Part shown: in pieces, positions 44,557 to 53,646 of the stretch
Position numbering within the stretch: position 1 is the first letter of the stretch
How the letters are laid out: the number at the start of each line of letters is the position of its first letter
Source: Streptomyces flaveolus
Lineage (GTDB): Bacteria > Actinomycetota > Actinomycetes > Streptomycetales > Streptomycetaceae
Direction of reading: 5' to 3'
NCBI RefSeq assembly: GCF_014648815.1
Contig: NZ_BMRV01000002.1
Span: forward strand, 434,001-498,000
DNA length: 64,000 bases
Program-made: the position numbers and the translations under genes
Notes under the pieces: generated by a model
Told to the model about the DNA's origin: nothing
Seen by the model: only the letters and a program-made list of their open reading frames with translations
Database searches by the model: none

Positions 44557-45222
44557 ATGACCGACCCGCCGGGCCCTCCGCCGGACCGCGGCCGCCCCGC
44601 CGACGACCGCCCCGCCGACGGCGCGCCCGCCTCCCCGGGCGCACGCCGGCCCGGGGGCCGTACCGCCCGTGTCCGGGCCCAGGTGATCGCCGCGGTGTGT
44701 GCCGAACTCGGTGACCACGGTTTCGAGGGGCTCACGCCGGAAGGCGTCGCGGCCCGCGCGGGCGTGCACCGCACCACGGTCTACCGGCGCTGGCGGGATG
44801 TCGGCGGCCTGCTCGCCGATGTCCTGGACGCCGCGGGCGAGGACGACTGGCAGCCCCCGGACACCGGATCCCTGCGGGGCGACCTGCTGGCGCTCAACAC
44901 CGAGATCCAGGAGTCCCTCGTCGCCCGGCCGTCGGTCGCCGCGGCCCTGATCGCCGCCTCGTTCCGCTCCGAGCAGGCCGCCCGGGCCCAGCAGCGGCTG
45001 TGGGAGGACCGGTACACGCGCTGCGAAGCCGTCGTGGAGCGCGCCGTGCGGCGCGGCGAACTCCCGTCGGACACCGACGCCCGGCGCCTGCTGGTCGCCT
45101 CGACCGCGCCGCTCTACCACCACCTGGTGCTGCTGCGGGCCGCTCCCGACCCGCGGCTGCCCGAACAGGCCGCCGCCACGGCCACGCTGGCCGCGGCGGC
45201 GGGGGCCTTCGCCCGCCCGTGA
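44557..45222 (+). CDS. TetR-family regulator of the acetyltransferase/glycosyltransferase genes
   Basis: The 221-residue protein has a disordered Pro/Asp-rich N-terminus (1-35), a TetR helix-turn-helix (LTPEGVAARAGVHRTTVYRRWRDVGGLLADVL, about 61-92) and a TetR_C-like helical domain. The ATG at 44557 is preceded by a weak GGGA. It is convergent with the ABC ATPase gene, 10 bases away. Confidence 0.87.
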   Translation: MTDPPGPPPDRGRPADDRPADGAPASPGARRPGGRTARVRAQVIAAVCAELGDHGFEGLTPEGVAARAGVHRTTVYRRWRDVGGLLADVLDAAGEDDWQPPDTGSLRGDLLALNTEIQESLVARPSVAAALIAASFRSEQAARAQQRLWEDRYTRCEAVVERAVRRGELPSDTDARRLLVASTAPLYHHLVLLRAAPDPRLPEQAAATATLAAAAGAFARP

Positions 45223-45232
45223 CGGCCGGGGC

Positions 45233-45916
45233 TCACGCCGAGGCGTTCTCCCTGATGCTGATCCGCCCCTTGCGGATCGTGGCCAGGCGCGGGGCCTTCT
45301 TCGCGATCGCCGAGTCGTGGGTGACCATCACGAAGGTGAGCCCCAGCTCCTGCCACATGCGGTCGAGTACGTCCATGATCTCGTCGCGCGTCGACTCGTC
45401 GAGGTTTCCGGTGGGTTCGTCGGCGAGCAGCACCTTCGGCTGCTTGACCAGCGCACGGGCGATGGCGACCCGCTGCTGCTGGCCGCCCGACATCTCGCCG
45501 GGCAGATGACCGAGCCGCTCGCCGAGCCCGACGGACTCCAGCGCCTCGGCGGCCTTCTCGCGCCGCTCCTTCGTCCTGACGCCGAGTGGGACCAGCGCGG
45601 TCTCGACGTTCTCCTGCGCGGTCAGGGTCGGTATGAGGTTGAAGGACTGGAAGACGAAGCCGATGCTCTCGCTGCGCACCCGGGTCAGCCGGGCCTCGGG
45701 CAGCTTGGCCAGGTCGGTGCCGTCGAGGACGATCTCGCCGGAGGTGGGCCGGTCCAGGGCGCCCAGCATCTGCAGCAGGGTGGACTTGCCGCCGCCGGTG
45801 GGGCCCTGGATGACGAGCCGGTCGCCGTCGGCGATGGTCAGGTCGACGCCGTCGAGGGCGTGCACGGTGTCCTTGCCGCGGGTGTAGCGCTTGGTGACGC
45901 CGCTGAGTTCGTACAT
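45233..45916 (-). CDS. ABC transporter ATPase (MacB/LolD type)
   Basis: The 227-residue ATPase has Walker A GPTGGGKST, signature MSGGQQQRVAIARAL, Walker B VLLADEPTGNLD and a THD H-loop. This is the LolD/MacB/FtsE group, which works mechanically from outside substrates rather than as a classic pump. AGGAG precedes the ATG. The gene follows the permease by 34 bases. Confidence 0.92.
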   Translation of the reverse strand: MYELSGVTKRYTRGKDTVHALDGVDLTIADGDRLVIQGPTGGGKSTLLQMLGALDRPTSGEIVLDGTDLAKLPEARLTRVRSESIGFVFQSFNLIPTLTAQENVETALVPLGVRTKERREKAAEALESVGLGERLGHLPGEMSGGQQQRVAIARALVKQPKVLLADEPTGNLDESTRDEIMDVLDRMWQELGLTFVMVTHDSAIAKKAPRLATIRKGRISIRENASA

Positions 45917-45950
45917 GGTGCAACTCCTGGGAAAGGTGTGGAGGTTGGCG

Positions 45951-47423
45951 CTACTCGACGCGGCGCAGGGCGTCCGCGGGGCGCAGCCGGGAGGCGCGCC
46001 AGCCGCCGAAGCCGCCCGCGACGAGTCCGCCGGCCACGGCGAGGGCGACCGCGAGGGCGATGGTGGTGAGGCTGACGGGCGCGGTGAGCGCGATGTCCAG
46101 GGTCTTCGCGGCGGTCCCCCGGCCGGGGCCGCCCATGCCGCCACCCCCGAAGCCGCCGACCGCGCCTCCGCCGCCGGTGCCGCCGCCGAGCTGGGCCTCG
46201 AGCGTCGGGCTGACCGCGGTGACGGCGTACGCGCCCGCCAGGCCGAGCGCGATGCCGAGGACGCCGCCGACCAGGCCGTTGACGACGGCCTCGCCGACCA
46301 CCTGCCGGGTCACCCGGCCCGAGCGCCAGCCCAGCGCCTTGAGCGTGCCGAACTCGCGCACCCGGCGGGAGACCGCCGAGGAGGTGAGCAGGCCGGCGAC
46401 GAGGAACGCGGCGGCCAGCACCACGACGGAGAGCCACTTGCCGACGCCGGCGGCGAGGGAGGAGGCGGTGGACAGCGACCCGGAGACGGTGTCGGCGAGG
46501 TCGGCGGACGTGGTGACCGTGGTGCCCGAGATGTTCTTCTGGATCGCGGACTTGACGCCGTCGATCTGCTGCGAGTCGGTCGCCTTGACGTAGATCGTGG
46601 TGACCTTGTCCTTCGCGTCACCCAGCGTCTGGGCCTGCGCCAGGGGCACGTAGAGGTTGGCCGCCGCGTCGCCGCTGTCGGCCGTGGCGATGCCCACGAC
46701 CAGGAACTTCGTGCTCTTGATGGTGACCGTGGAGCCGGTCTTGAGCTTCTTCTCCCTGGCGTACGCCGCGTCGGCGACGGCGACCTTGGCGTCGGTCTCC
46801 GACGTCTTGAAGGTACGGCCGCTGGTGATCGAGGAGGAGGTCAGCGGGCCGAGCGCGGGCTCGGTGACGTCGGTGCCGTAGACGGAGTAGCTGTTGACGT
46901 CGAAGTCCGCGCCACCGCCCTGGACGCGGCCCTCGGGGGCCTGCTGGGCGCCCGGCCCGCCGTCCTGTCCCTGGCCCTGGCCGCCGCCCGAGCCGTCCTG
47001 CTGGAACTGACCGCGTGTGAACTGTCCGCTGACCTTGACGACTTGCAGGCTCAGCCCGCCCACCGCGTCCGCGACGCCGCTCTGCCCGGCGACCTTGCCG
47101 ACGGTCGAACTCGCCAGTGTCTGGAAGCCCTGCACCATGACGCGGTCGGTGCTCTGCTCCTCCTCGGAGCCGTCGTCCTGCGCGTCGAAGCGGAAGCGCG
47201 GCCGTTCGGAGGTGCTGGGGGTGGGCGACGCGGCCTTGGTGACCGTCATGTCCGTGCCCAGGCCGTACAGGGACTGCAGGACCTTGTCCTGAGCCCTGCC
47301 CATGCCGGAGGAGACGGAGTCGACGACGATGACCAGCGCGATGCCCAGCGCCAGGCCGGAGGCGACGACGAGGGCCGCCCTTCGGCGGCGGCGCAGCTCG
47401 CGCCTCAGGTAGGTGAAGAACAT
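45951..47423 (-). CDS. ABC permease, FtsX/MacB type
   Basis: The 490-residue protein has an N-terminal membrane helix, a large extracytoplasmic domain with a Gly/Gln-rich insert (about 145-170), and a C-terminal FtsX domain of three helices (VREFGTLKALGWRSGRVTRQVVGEAVVNG is the coupling segment). A second Gly-rich outer loop (GGGTGGGGAVGGFGGGG) lies before the last helix. With the ATPase it forms a MacB-like transporter for peptides, lipoproteins or macrolides. Confidence 0.88.
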   Translation of the reverse strand: MFFTYLRRELRRRRRAALVVASGLALGIALVIVVDSVSSGMGRAQDKVLQSLYGLGTDMTVTKAASPTPSTSERPRFRFDAQDDGSEEEQSTDRVMVQGFQTLASSTVGKVAGQSGVADAVGGLSLQVVKVSGQFTRGQFQQDGSGGGQGQGQDGGPGAQQAPEGRVQGGGADFDVNSYSVYGTDVTEPALGPLTSSSITSGRTFKTSETDAKVAVADAAYAREKKLKTGSTVTIKSTKFLVVGIATADSGDAAANLYVPLAQAQTLGDAKDKVTTIYVKATDSQQIDGVKSAIQKNISGTTVTTSADLADTVSGSLSTASSLAAGVGKWLSVVVLAAAFLVAGLLTSSAVSRRVREFGTLKALGWRSGRVTRQVVGEAVVNGLVGGVLGIALGLAGAYAVTAVSPTLEAQLGGGTGGGGAVGGFGGGGMGGPGRGTAAKTLDIALTAPVSLTTIALAVALAVAGGLVAGGFGGWRASRLRPADALRRVE

Positions 47424-47501
47424 GGCCGAAAGGTAGGGACGGCCCGTGATGAAGGGATAAGGCCCGCGTAAGAGGAGGATGAGAAGCGGGGGGGGAACGG
47501 C

Positions 47502-47539
47502 GGACGCCCGCCGCCCCCGGTGAGGGGCGACGGGCGTCC
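47502..47539 (-). terminator. terminator of the L,D-transpeptidase gene
   Basis: A 9-bp stem (GGACGCCCG, 47502-47510 with 47531-47539) and a 6-bp inner stem are separated by one mismatch, with a six-base loop. It also lies upstream of the ABC permease gene. Confidence 0.75.
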
Positions 47540-47575
47540 GTCGTGAAGTCGCGGTGAGCCGCGGGAGGTTCGGCG

Positions 47576-48823
47576 TCAGACCGCCGAACCCGCCTTCCAC
47601 TGGGCCCAGTCCATGTTCCAGCCGTTGAGGCCGTTGTCCGGGGCGATGGTCTTGTCGCCGGTGTTCTGGACGACGACCACGTCACCGACGATGGAGTTGT
47701 TGTAGAACCAGGCGCCCGGCGTGTTCGGGTCGTCGGCGCCCTTGGCGTCCTCCAGGCCCACGCAGCCGTGGCTGGTGTTGGCGCTGCCGAAGATGCCCTT
47801 GCCCCAGTAGTTGCCGTGGATGAAGGTGCCGGAGGTGCTCAGACGCATGGCGTGCGGCACGTCCTTGATGTCGTACTCGCCCTTGCCGTCGTCGTCGGTG
47901 AAGCCGACGGTCGAGCCGTCCATCCGGGTCTCCTTGTACTTCTCGGAGATCACCATCTGGCCCTCGTAGGTCTTGTTGTCGGGCGAGCCCGCGGAGATCG
48001 GGATGGTGCGGACGGTCTTGCCGTCCTGCGTGACCTTCATCTGCTTGGTCTTCGCGTCGACGTACGAGACCTGGTTGCGGCCGATCTTGAAGGTGACCGT
48101 CTTCTGCTGGACGCCGTAGACGCCGTCGGCGCCCTCGACGCCGTCGAGCGCCAGCTTGAGGGTGACGGTGGAACCCTCCTGCCAGTAGTTCTCGGGGCGG
48201 CAGTCCATGCGCTGGGTGCTGAACCAGTGGCAGGCGACTTCCTGGCCGCTGGTGGTGTTGACGGTGATCGCCTTCTGGACAGCGGCCTTGTCGGTGATCT
48301 CCTTGTCGAAGTTGATCGACACGGGCATGCCCACACCGACGGTCTTGCCGTCGTCCGGGGTGAAGGTGCCGATGAAGCTGTTGCTCTTGGAGACCGTGGT
48401 GAACGAGGAGTTCTCGTGGGCGGCGCGGCCCTCGGAGTCCTGCGCGGTCGCCGTCAGCTTGTAGGTGGTGGCCCGCTCCAGCTGGGTGCTGGGCTTCCAG
48501 CTGGTCTTGTCGGCGGATATCTCGCCCTTGACCTCGGTGCCGTCCGTCGTGGTCATCTTGACCTCCGTGAGCGTGCCCTTGCTCACGGTGACGGTGGCCG
48601 AGTTGTTGATGGAGGCGTTGTCCGAGCCGTTCTCAGGCGTGATCTTGATCTGGGCCTCGGAGGTCTTCTTGGCTGCCGCCTCGTCGACCTGCGCCTGCGA
48701 GGTGCCGTCGTCCCCACCCCCGGAGGCGCCGGCGTCATTGCTGGAACATGCCGAAAGCACCAGCACACCGCCGAGCAGTGCGGACGCGGCCGCCAGGCCC
48801 TTGCGCCGCTTACCGTCCGTCAT
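47576..48823 (-). CDS. L,D-transpeptidase lipoprotein (Ldt with two Ig-like domains)
   Basis: The 415-residue precursor has a lipobox LSAC (Cys about 26), two Ig-like domains (about 60-255), and a YkuD catalytic domain with HGNYWGKGIFGSANTSHGCVGL (His352, Cys354). It forms 3-3 crosslinks in peptidoglycan outside the membrane, as mycobacterial LdtMt2 does. The ATG at 48823 has GGAGAAG upstream; an in-frame ATG at 48838 is the alternative. Confidence 0.93.
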   Translation of the reverse strand: MTDGKRRKGLAAASALLGGVLVLSACSSNDAGASGGGDDGTSQAQVDEAAAKKTSEAQIKITPENGSDNASINNSATVTVSKGTLTEVKMTTTDGTEVKGEISADKTSWKPSTQLERATTYKLTATAQDSEGRAAHENSSFTTVSKSNSFIGTFTPDDGKTVGVGMPVSINFDKEITDKAAVQKAITVNTTSGQEVACHWFSTQRMDCRPENYWQEGSTVTLKLALDGVEGADGVYGVQQKTVTFKIGRNQVSYVDAKTKQMKVTQDGKTVRTIPISAGSPDNKTYEGQMVISEKYKETRMDGSTVGFTDDDGKGEYDIKDVPHAMRLSTSGTFIHGNYWGKGIFGSANTSHGCVGLEDAKGADDPNTPGAWFYNNSIVGDVVVVQNTGDKTIAPDNGLNGWNMDWAQWKAGSAV

Positions 48824-49045
48824 CACACGCTTCTCCATCGTTGCCGATTCCCGAAACCCCGAGCTCCCCCGTCAAGACGTTCAACGCTACGACCGGTTCG
48901 TCCCGTTCCATATCGTCAGCCGGTGTGGGACATACCACTCCGCCTCGGGGCGATGGTGGTGCGGGGGCCGGTCGGTGCGCCCCTTGAGACGGCGAAACCC
49001 CTGACGGCGGTTGCCGCCGGGGGGCACGATTTTCCCCACGGCGCG

Positions 49046-49399
49046 TCAGCCGGCCGCTGATTTCCCGTCTTCCGGATCGTCCTGGCCGCCATCATCCTCG
49101 TCCAGGTCCCAGTCGGGCGAGTCGGGGTCGTAGTCGATCTGCTCACTGCTCCAGGAGGCCTGCTGGAGTTCAATCCCGGGCACCGCGCTGACCAGGTCGA
49201 ACGGATCCACGAGATAGGCCAGGGCCTCGGCGGTGTCCTCGGTCACAGCACGCTCGGCGTGCGCCCGTTCCGCGTCGGGCAGCTCGGAGTCGTCAGCGAG
49301 GGTCTGCAGCGCGGCTCCGGTGACCGCCTCCTCGTCGTCGATCGCCAGGACGAGGTCCACGCGAAGCCGCACAAAACGTGATGTCTCTGGAGTGCTCAT
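49046..49399 (-). CDS. acidic hypothetical protein, 117 aa
   Basis: I recognise no named family. The N-terminal part is helical and beta mixed (RFVRLRVDLVLAIDDEEAVTGAAL), and the C-terminal 30 residues are almost all Asp/Glu/Gly/Ser. There is no signal peptide. A weak CGGCGG/CCGCCG hairpin lies past its end at 49005-49019. It is divergent from the LAxTG protein gene. Confidence 0.7.
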   Translation of the reverse strand: MSTPETSRFVRLRVDLVLAIDDEEAVTGAALQTLADDSELPDAERAHAERAVTEDTAEALAYLVDPFDLVSAVPGIELQQASWSSEQIDYDPDSPDWDLDEDDGGQDDPEDGKSAAG

Positions 49400-49508
49400 G
49401 CCCGGAGAGTACGACCGACCGCTCCCGTGACTTTCCTGTGACCCGCGCCTTTCACTAACATCTGCCCACACGGCCAATTCGCCAGCGCCACAAGGGGATC
49501 GATATTCC

Positions 49509-49826
49509 GTGTCATCCGCTCGCCGTCCGTTGCTGACCGCCGCCGCCGCGGGGGGCCTGCTGTGCGCCCTGTGGTTCGTCCCGTCCGCGAACGCGACACC
49601 CGGGACCCAGGCCGCGGGTACCGCCTCCACGAGCCCGTCCCCGCAGGTCACCGAGCAGGCCAGAGCCGTGTCGACGGACACGGCGGCCACCGGCGAGCAG
49701 AGCGCCCGGCTGGCCGACACCGGAAGCTTCGACAGCACCCCGTACGTCATCGGCGGCACCGCCTGTCTCGGCCTCGGTGCGGGGTTCGTCGTGTACTCGG
49801 TGCGCCGGGAACGCCTTGATTTTTGA
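49509..49826 (+). CDS. small LAxTG cell-wall-anchored protein (sortase E substrate type)
   Basis: The 105-residue precursor has a signal peptide ending in SANATPG, a short Thr/Ser/Gln-rich middle, and a sorting signal RLADTGS followed by a hydrophobic helix (YVIGGTACLGLGAGFVVYSV) and RRER. LAxTG is the motif used by class E sortases in Streptomyces. The exposed part is only about 45 residues. The start is GTG. No sortase gene is in the window. Confidence 0.8.
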   Translation: MSSARRPLLTAAAAGGLLCALWFVPSANATPGTQAAGTASTSPSPQVTEQARAVSTDTAATGEQSARLADTGSFDSTPYVIGGTACLGLGAGFVVYSVRRERLDF

Positions 49827-49910
49827 AATCACTTGACGTTCTTTTGGCAATCTTGACTTTGCCGGGCGCCGCCCCGCGTGTGCGCCGTCGCCCGGGGAGT
49901 CGCCGTCATG

Positions 49911-49950
49911 CCACGGGGCCCGTCGCACAGCTGCGCGACGGGCCCCGTGG
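49911..49950. terminator. 16-bp-stem terminator after hutH
   Basis: A perfect 16-bp stem (49911-49926 with 49935-49950) with loop ACAGCTGC lies just past the hutH stop. It is also positioned to stop read-through from the LAxTG gene. Confidence 0.85.
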
Positions 49951-49956
49951 GCTCGG

Positions 49957-51501
49957 CTAGCGCAGCGGTCCGGTGACCGTCTCCGCCGCCGCCACCAGGC
50001 TCCCCGCACGCACGAAGGCGTCCGCGGCGGCCAGGTCGGGGGCGAGGAACCGGTCCGGTCCGGGGCCCTCGACACCGGCCGCCCGCGCGGCGTCGATGAC
50101 CGCCCGCGAGGCCGGCGCCGGGGTGAGGCCCTCGCGGAGCTGGATCGCGCGCGTGGCGGCGTACAACTCGACGGCGATCACCCGGGTGAGGTTGTCCACG
50201 GCCGTGCGCAGCTTGCGCGCCGCCGACCAGCCCATGGACACATGGTCCTCCTGCATGGCGGAGGACGGGATGGAGTCCGCCGAGGCCGGTACGGCGAGCC
50301 GCTTCAGCTCGCTGACCAGGGCGGCCTGCGTGTACTGGGCGATCATCAGGCCGGAGTCCACGCCAGCGTCGTCCGCGAGGAACGGCGGCAGGCCGTGGCT
50401 GCGGTTCTTGTCGAGCAGCCGGTCGGTGCGCCGCTCGGCGATGGAGCCGAGGTCGGCGACGGCCACGGCGAGGAAGTCCAGGACGTAGGCGACCGGGGCG
50501 CCGTGGAAGTTGCCGTTGGACTCCACGCGCCCGTCGGGAAGGACGACGGGGTTGTCCACGGCCGCCGCGAGCTCCCGCTCGGCGACCAGGCGGGCGTGGG
50601 CGATCGTGTCGCGCCCGGCACCGGCGACCTGCGGGGCGCAGCGCACCGAGTAGGCGTCCTGGACGCGGGGGGCGTCGTCCTGGTGGTGGCCGGTCAGGCC
50701 GGACCCCTTGAGCACGGCGGCCATGTTGGCGGCGCTCGCGGCCTGTCCGGGGTGCGGGCGGATGGCGTGCAGCTCGGGCGCGAGCACCCGGTCCGTGCCG
50801 AGCAGGGCCTCCAGGGTCAGCGCCGCGGTGACGTCGGCGGACTTGTAGAGGGTGTCGAGGTCGGCGAGGGCCATGACCAGCATGCCGAGCATGCCGTCGG
50901 TGCCGTTGAGGAGCGCGAGGCCCTCCTTCTCGCGCAGCTCGACGGGGGCGATCCCGTGCTCGGCGAGCAGCTCGCCCGCCGGCCGTACGGTGCCGTCGGG
51001 ACCCTCGGCGTCCCCCTCGCCCATGAGGGTGAGGGCGCAGTGGGAGAGCGGCGCGAGGTCGCCGGAGCAGCCGAGGGAGCCGTACTCGTGCACGACCGGG
51101 GTGATCCCGGCGTTGAGGACGTCGGCCATGGTCTGCGCGACCTGGGGGCGGACGCCGGTGTGCCCGGAGCAGACGGTCTTCAGACGCAGGAACATCAGCG
51201 CGCGCACGACCTCGCGCTCGACGCGCGGCCCCATGCCGGCGGCGTGCGAGCGGACGATGTTGCGCTGCAGCTGGGCGCGGAGGTCCGGGCTGATGTGCCG
51301 GGTCGCCAGGGCGCCGAAGCCGGTGCTCACGCCGTAGACGGGGTCCGGCTTGGCGGCCAGCGCGTCCACGATGCCGCGGGCCGCGGCCAGCGCCGCCACC
51401 GCTTCCTCGGAGAGCTCGACCCGGGCGCCGGCACGCGCCACGGCGAGGACGTCGGACGCGGTGACCCCGGACGTCCCCACCACCACAGTGTGCATATTCA
51501 T
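49957..51501 (-). CDS. hutH: histidine ammonia-lyase
   Basis: The 514-residue enzyme converts histidine to urocanate and ammonia, the first step of histidine use. The MIO cofactor forms from CSG in EYGSLGCSGDLAPL (145-147), with Cys in place of the common Ala. Length and the start MNMHTVVVGTSG match the S. griseus enzyme as I remember it. No ribosome site precedes either ATG. No other hut gene is adjacent. Confidence 0.97.
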   Translation of the reverse strand: MNMHTVVVGTSGVTASDVLAVARAGARVELSEEAVAALAAARGIVDALAAKPDPVYGVSTGFGALATRHISPDLRAQLQRNIVRSHAAGMGPRVEREVVRALMFLRLKTVCSGHTGVRPQVAQTMADVLNAGITPVVHEYGSLGCSGDLAPLSHCALTLMGEGDAEGPDGTVRPAGELLAEHGIAPVELREKEGLALLNGTDGMLGMLVMALADLDTLYKSADVTAALTLEALLGTDRVLAPELHAIRPHPGQAASAANMAAVLKGSGLTGHHQDDAPRVQDAYSVRCAPQVAGAGRDTIAHARLVAERELAAAVDNPVVLPDGRVESNGNFHGAPVAYVLDFLAVAVADLGSIAERRTDRLLDKNRSHGLPPFLADDAGVDSGLMIAQYTQAALVSELKRLAVPASADSIPSSAMQEDHVSMGWSAARKLRTAVDNLTRVIAVELYAATRAIQLREGLTPAPASRAVIDAARAAGVEGPGPDRFLAPDLAAADAFVRAGSLVAAAETVTGPLR

Positions 51502-51592
51502 ATTCAGGAGCGTACGCAGTGAATTCGATGATGTCACCCCTGGTCGCGGGGGGCACCCCTTACCCGGACGGCGCGGGGGCGCCGCACGGTCC

Positions 51593-52744
51593 CTAGGGCG
51601 AATGGCGCCCGCGGAAACGCCGCCGCTCCCCGTTCTCCTCCCGGGGCGGCTGGTCCGCCAGCCGCACGACGGGATCGTCGGGTCCCTCGCGCCCGGCCAC
51701 CACCGGCCGGTCGGCCCGCTCCGCCTTGGCCCGGTACTGCGCGGCGTCCGCCAGCCGGAACAGCCGGCGGGCGGAGCGAACGGGCCCCACGGGGTCCTCG
51801 GTGGACGCGACCCCGCAGGCCACGCCGTCGCCCAGCTCCAGCTCGGCCGCCCGGCGGCACAGCTCCTCGGCCGCCTTGACCACCGCGTCGGCGGGCGGCC
51901 CGACCGCGAGCAGACAGAACTCGTCACCGCCGAGCCGGGCCGCGAGCGCCCCCGGCAGCATGGCCCCGCACAGCGACAGCACCGACCCGAAGCGCTCCAG
52001 GAGCCGGTCGCCGACGGCGTGCCCGTGGGTGTCGTTCACCCGCTTGAGCCCGTTGAGGTCGCACACGACGAGGCTGACGACGACACCCTCCGTACGGTGC
52101 CGCTCCACCGCCTCGTCCAGACGGGTGTCGACCGCCCTGCGGTTGGCGAGCCCGGTGAGCGCGTCGGTGTACGCGAGGCGCCGGACCTCCTCGAGCCGCT
52201 CGGTCTGCGCGATCCCGGCGGCCACCACCGAGGCCAGGACGGTGGCGAAGTCCGCGTCGCCCCGCGCGAAGACGGCCTCGCCCACCGGTCGGGCCACGTA
52301 CAGCTCGCCCCAGGCGCGGCCGTGCAGCACGATCGGCGCGACCACGCAGCAGCCGCGCCCGCGGCGACGCAGGGCCGCGACGCGCTGGTGGACGTACCCG
52401 GGGCTCCCCGCCGCGGGTCCCGCGGCCGTCTCGACCCAGGCGTCGGGCTCGCCGCCGCCGGCCCAGCGCTCGTGCAGGAACTCGGTGATCTCCGCGAACT
52501 GGTGCACGGGGTAGGACTCGTCCTCGGGGAACTCCTCCTCGTCCTCGGCCCGCTCGCCCACGTTCACCAGGACCCGGAGCCGGCCGAGCTCGCGCTCCCA
52601 CACCGACAGGGCCGCGAAGCTGCCGCCCAGCGCCCGGCAGGCGCCCAGGGCCGCCGCCCGCCACGCCTCCCGGGAACTGTGCGCGGCGGCCATGCCCTGC
52701 GCCAACGCCACGACGGCCGCGAGCCGTCTGTCCTCACCCATCAC
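51593..52744 (-). CDS. cdgE: GAF-GGDEF diguanylate cyclase
   Basis: The 383-residue protein has an N-terminal GAF domain (about 15-185) and a C-terminal GGDEF domain with intact active site RLGGDEF (272-276), so it should make c-di-GMP. The product-inhibition RxxD site upstream of GGDEF is absent. There is no membrane segment. I believe this is CdgE (SCO4931) of S. coelicolor; c-di-GMP holds BldD active and delays sporulation. The GAF ligand is unknown. Confidence 0.85.
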   Translation of the reverse strand: MMGEDRRLAAVVALAQGMAAAHSSREAWRAAALGACRALGGSFAALSVWERELGRLRVLVNVGERAEDEEEFPEDESYPVHQFAEITEFLHERWAGGGEPDAWVETAAGPAAGSPGYVHQRVAALRRRGRGCCVVAPIVLHGRAWGELYVARPVGEAVFARGDADFATVLASVVAAGIAQTERLEEVRRLAYTDALTGLANRRAVDTRLDEAVERHRTEGVVVSLVVCDLNGLKRVNDTHGHAVGDRLLERFGSVLSLCGAMLPGALAARLGGDEFCLLAVGPPADAVVKAAEELCRRAAELELGDGVACGVASTEDPVGPVRSARRLFRLADAAQYRAKAERADRPVVAGREGPDDPVVRLADQPPREENGERRRFRGRHSP

Positions 52745-52818
52745 TCCAGGCTAGGGACGATTTACCCAAAAGTGGACATGGGTGACGCGAACGGGGGCCG
52801 GAACGGACCCTTCGCCCG

Positions 52819-53619
52819 TCACTCCCCGGGCCAGCGCGGCGCCCGCTTCTCGTTGAACGCCGCGACCCCCTCCGCCCGGTCCCCCGAGAAGGCCACCGAC
52901 CGCCACGCCGCGTCCTCTACCTCGAGGCCGGCCCGCAGATCCAGCCCGTGCCCGAGCCGCAGCGCGCGCTTGGCAGCCCGCAGCCCCACGGGCGAGTTCG
53001 CGGCCATCCGGGACGCCAGGCCGAGCGCCTCCTCGCGGTCCTGCCCCTCGCCCACCAGCTGGTCGACGAGGCCCAGCTCGCGCGCCTCCGCGGCCTCCAC
53101 CCGCCGCGCCGTGAACACCAGCTCGGCGGCGCGCGCCGCCCCCACCCGGCGCGGCAGCAGCTGCGTACCGCCGCCGCCCGGGATCACCCCGACCGACACC
53201 TCGGGCAGGCCCACCACCGCCGTGGGGTCGGCCACGATCACGTCGCACGACAGCGCCAGCTCGAAGCCGCCGCCCAGCGCGAACCCGTGCACGGCCGCGA
53301 CCGTCGGCACCGGCAGCTCCAGCACCGCGGTGTACGCGCCCCGCGTCACCGGCCGCTGGCGCAGCAGGTCGGCGTCGGAGAAGGAGTTGCGTTCCTTCAG
53401 GTCCGCGCCGACGCAGAACGCCCGCTCGTGCGTCGAGGTCAGCACCACCACCCGTACGTCCCGGTCCTCGCCCAGCGCCGCGCACGCCGCGCCGATGGAC
53501 CGGGCCATCGCGGTCGAGACGGCGTTCATGGCCTTCGGCCGGTCGAGGGCGAGCTCCGCGACATGCCCGTCCCCGTGCCGCCGCACCAGGACGAACTCTC
53601 CGAACCGCTCCTCGCTCAT
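52819..53619 (-). CDS. enoyl-CoA hydratase/isomerase family protein
   Basis: The 266-residue crotonase-fold protein has the oxyanion-hole segments AFCVGADLKERN and HGFALGGGFELALSCD, and the second catalytic Glu position in LPEVSVGVIPGGGGTQLLPR. It probably hydrates an enoyl-CoA in fatty acid, leucine or isoleucine breakdown. CGGAGGG precedes the ATG, and a GTTAA-N6-TTAAC operator lies 12 bases upstream of the start. Confidence 0.9.
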   Translation of the reverse strand: MSEERFGEFVLVRRHGDGHVAELALDRPKAMNAVSTAMARSIGAACAALGEDRDVRVVVLTSTHERAFCVGADLKERNSFSDADLLRQRPVTRGAYTAVLELPVPTVAAVHGFALGGGFELALSCDVIVADPTAVVGLPEVSVGVIPGGGGTQLLPRRVGAARAAELVFTARRVEAAEARELGLVDQLVGEGQDREEALGLASRMAANSPVGLRAAKRALRLGHGLDLRAGLEVEDAAWRSVAFSGDRAEGVAAFNEKRAPRWPGE

Positions 53620-53630
53620 GACACCCTCCG

Positions 53631-53646
53631 GTTAACGCGGGTTAAC
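53631..53646 (-). promoter_or_regulatory. GTTAA-N6-TTAAC palindrome, possible AccR box
   Basis: GTTAACGCGGGTTAAC is an inverted repeat directly upstream of the enoyl-CoA hydratase ribosome site. From memory, GTTAA-N6-TTAAC is the box of AccR, a TetR regulator of acyl-CoA carboxylase genes in S. avermitilis. The fit to a CoA-metabolism gene is good. Confidence 0.6.

Noticed and set aside
48824..49045. c-di-AMP (ydaO-type) riboswitch upstream of the L,D-transpeptidase gene.
   Set aside because: I looked for the conserved core and saw none; the gap only has weak hairpins and promoter-like AT-rich patches.
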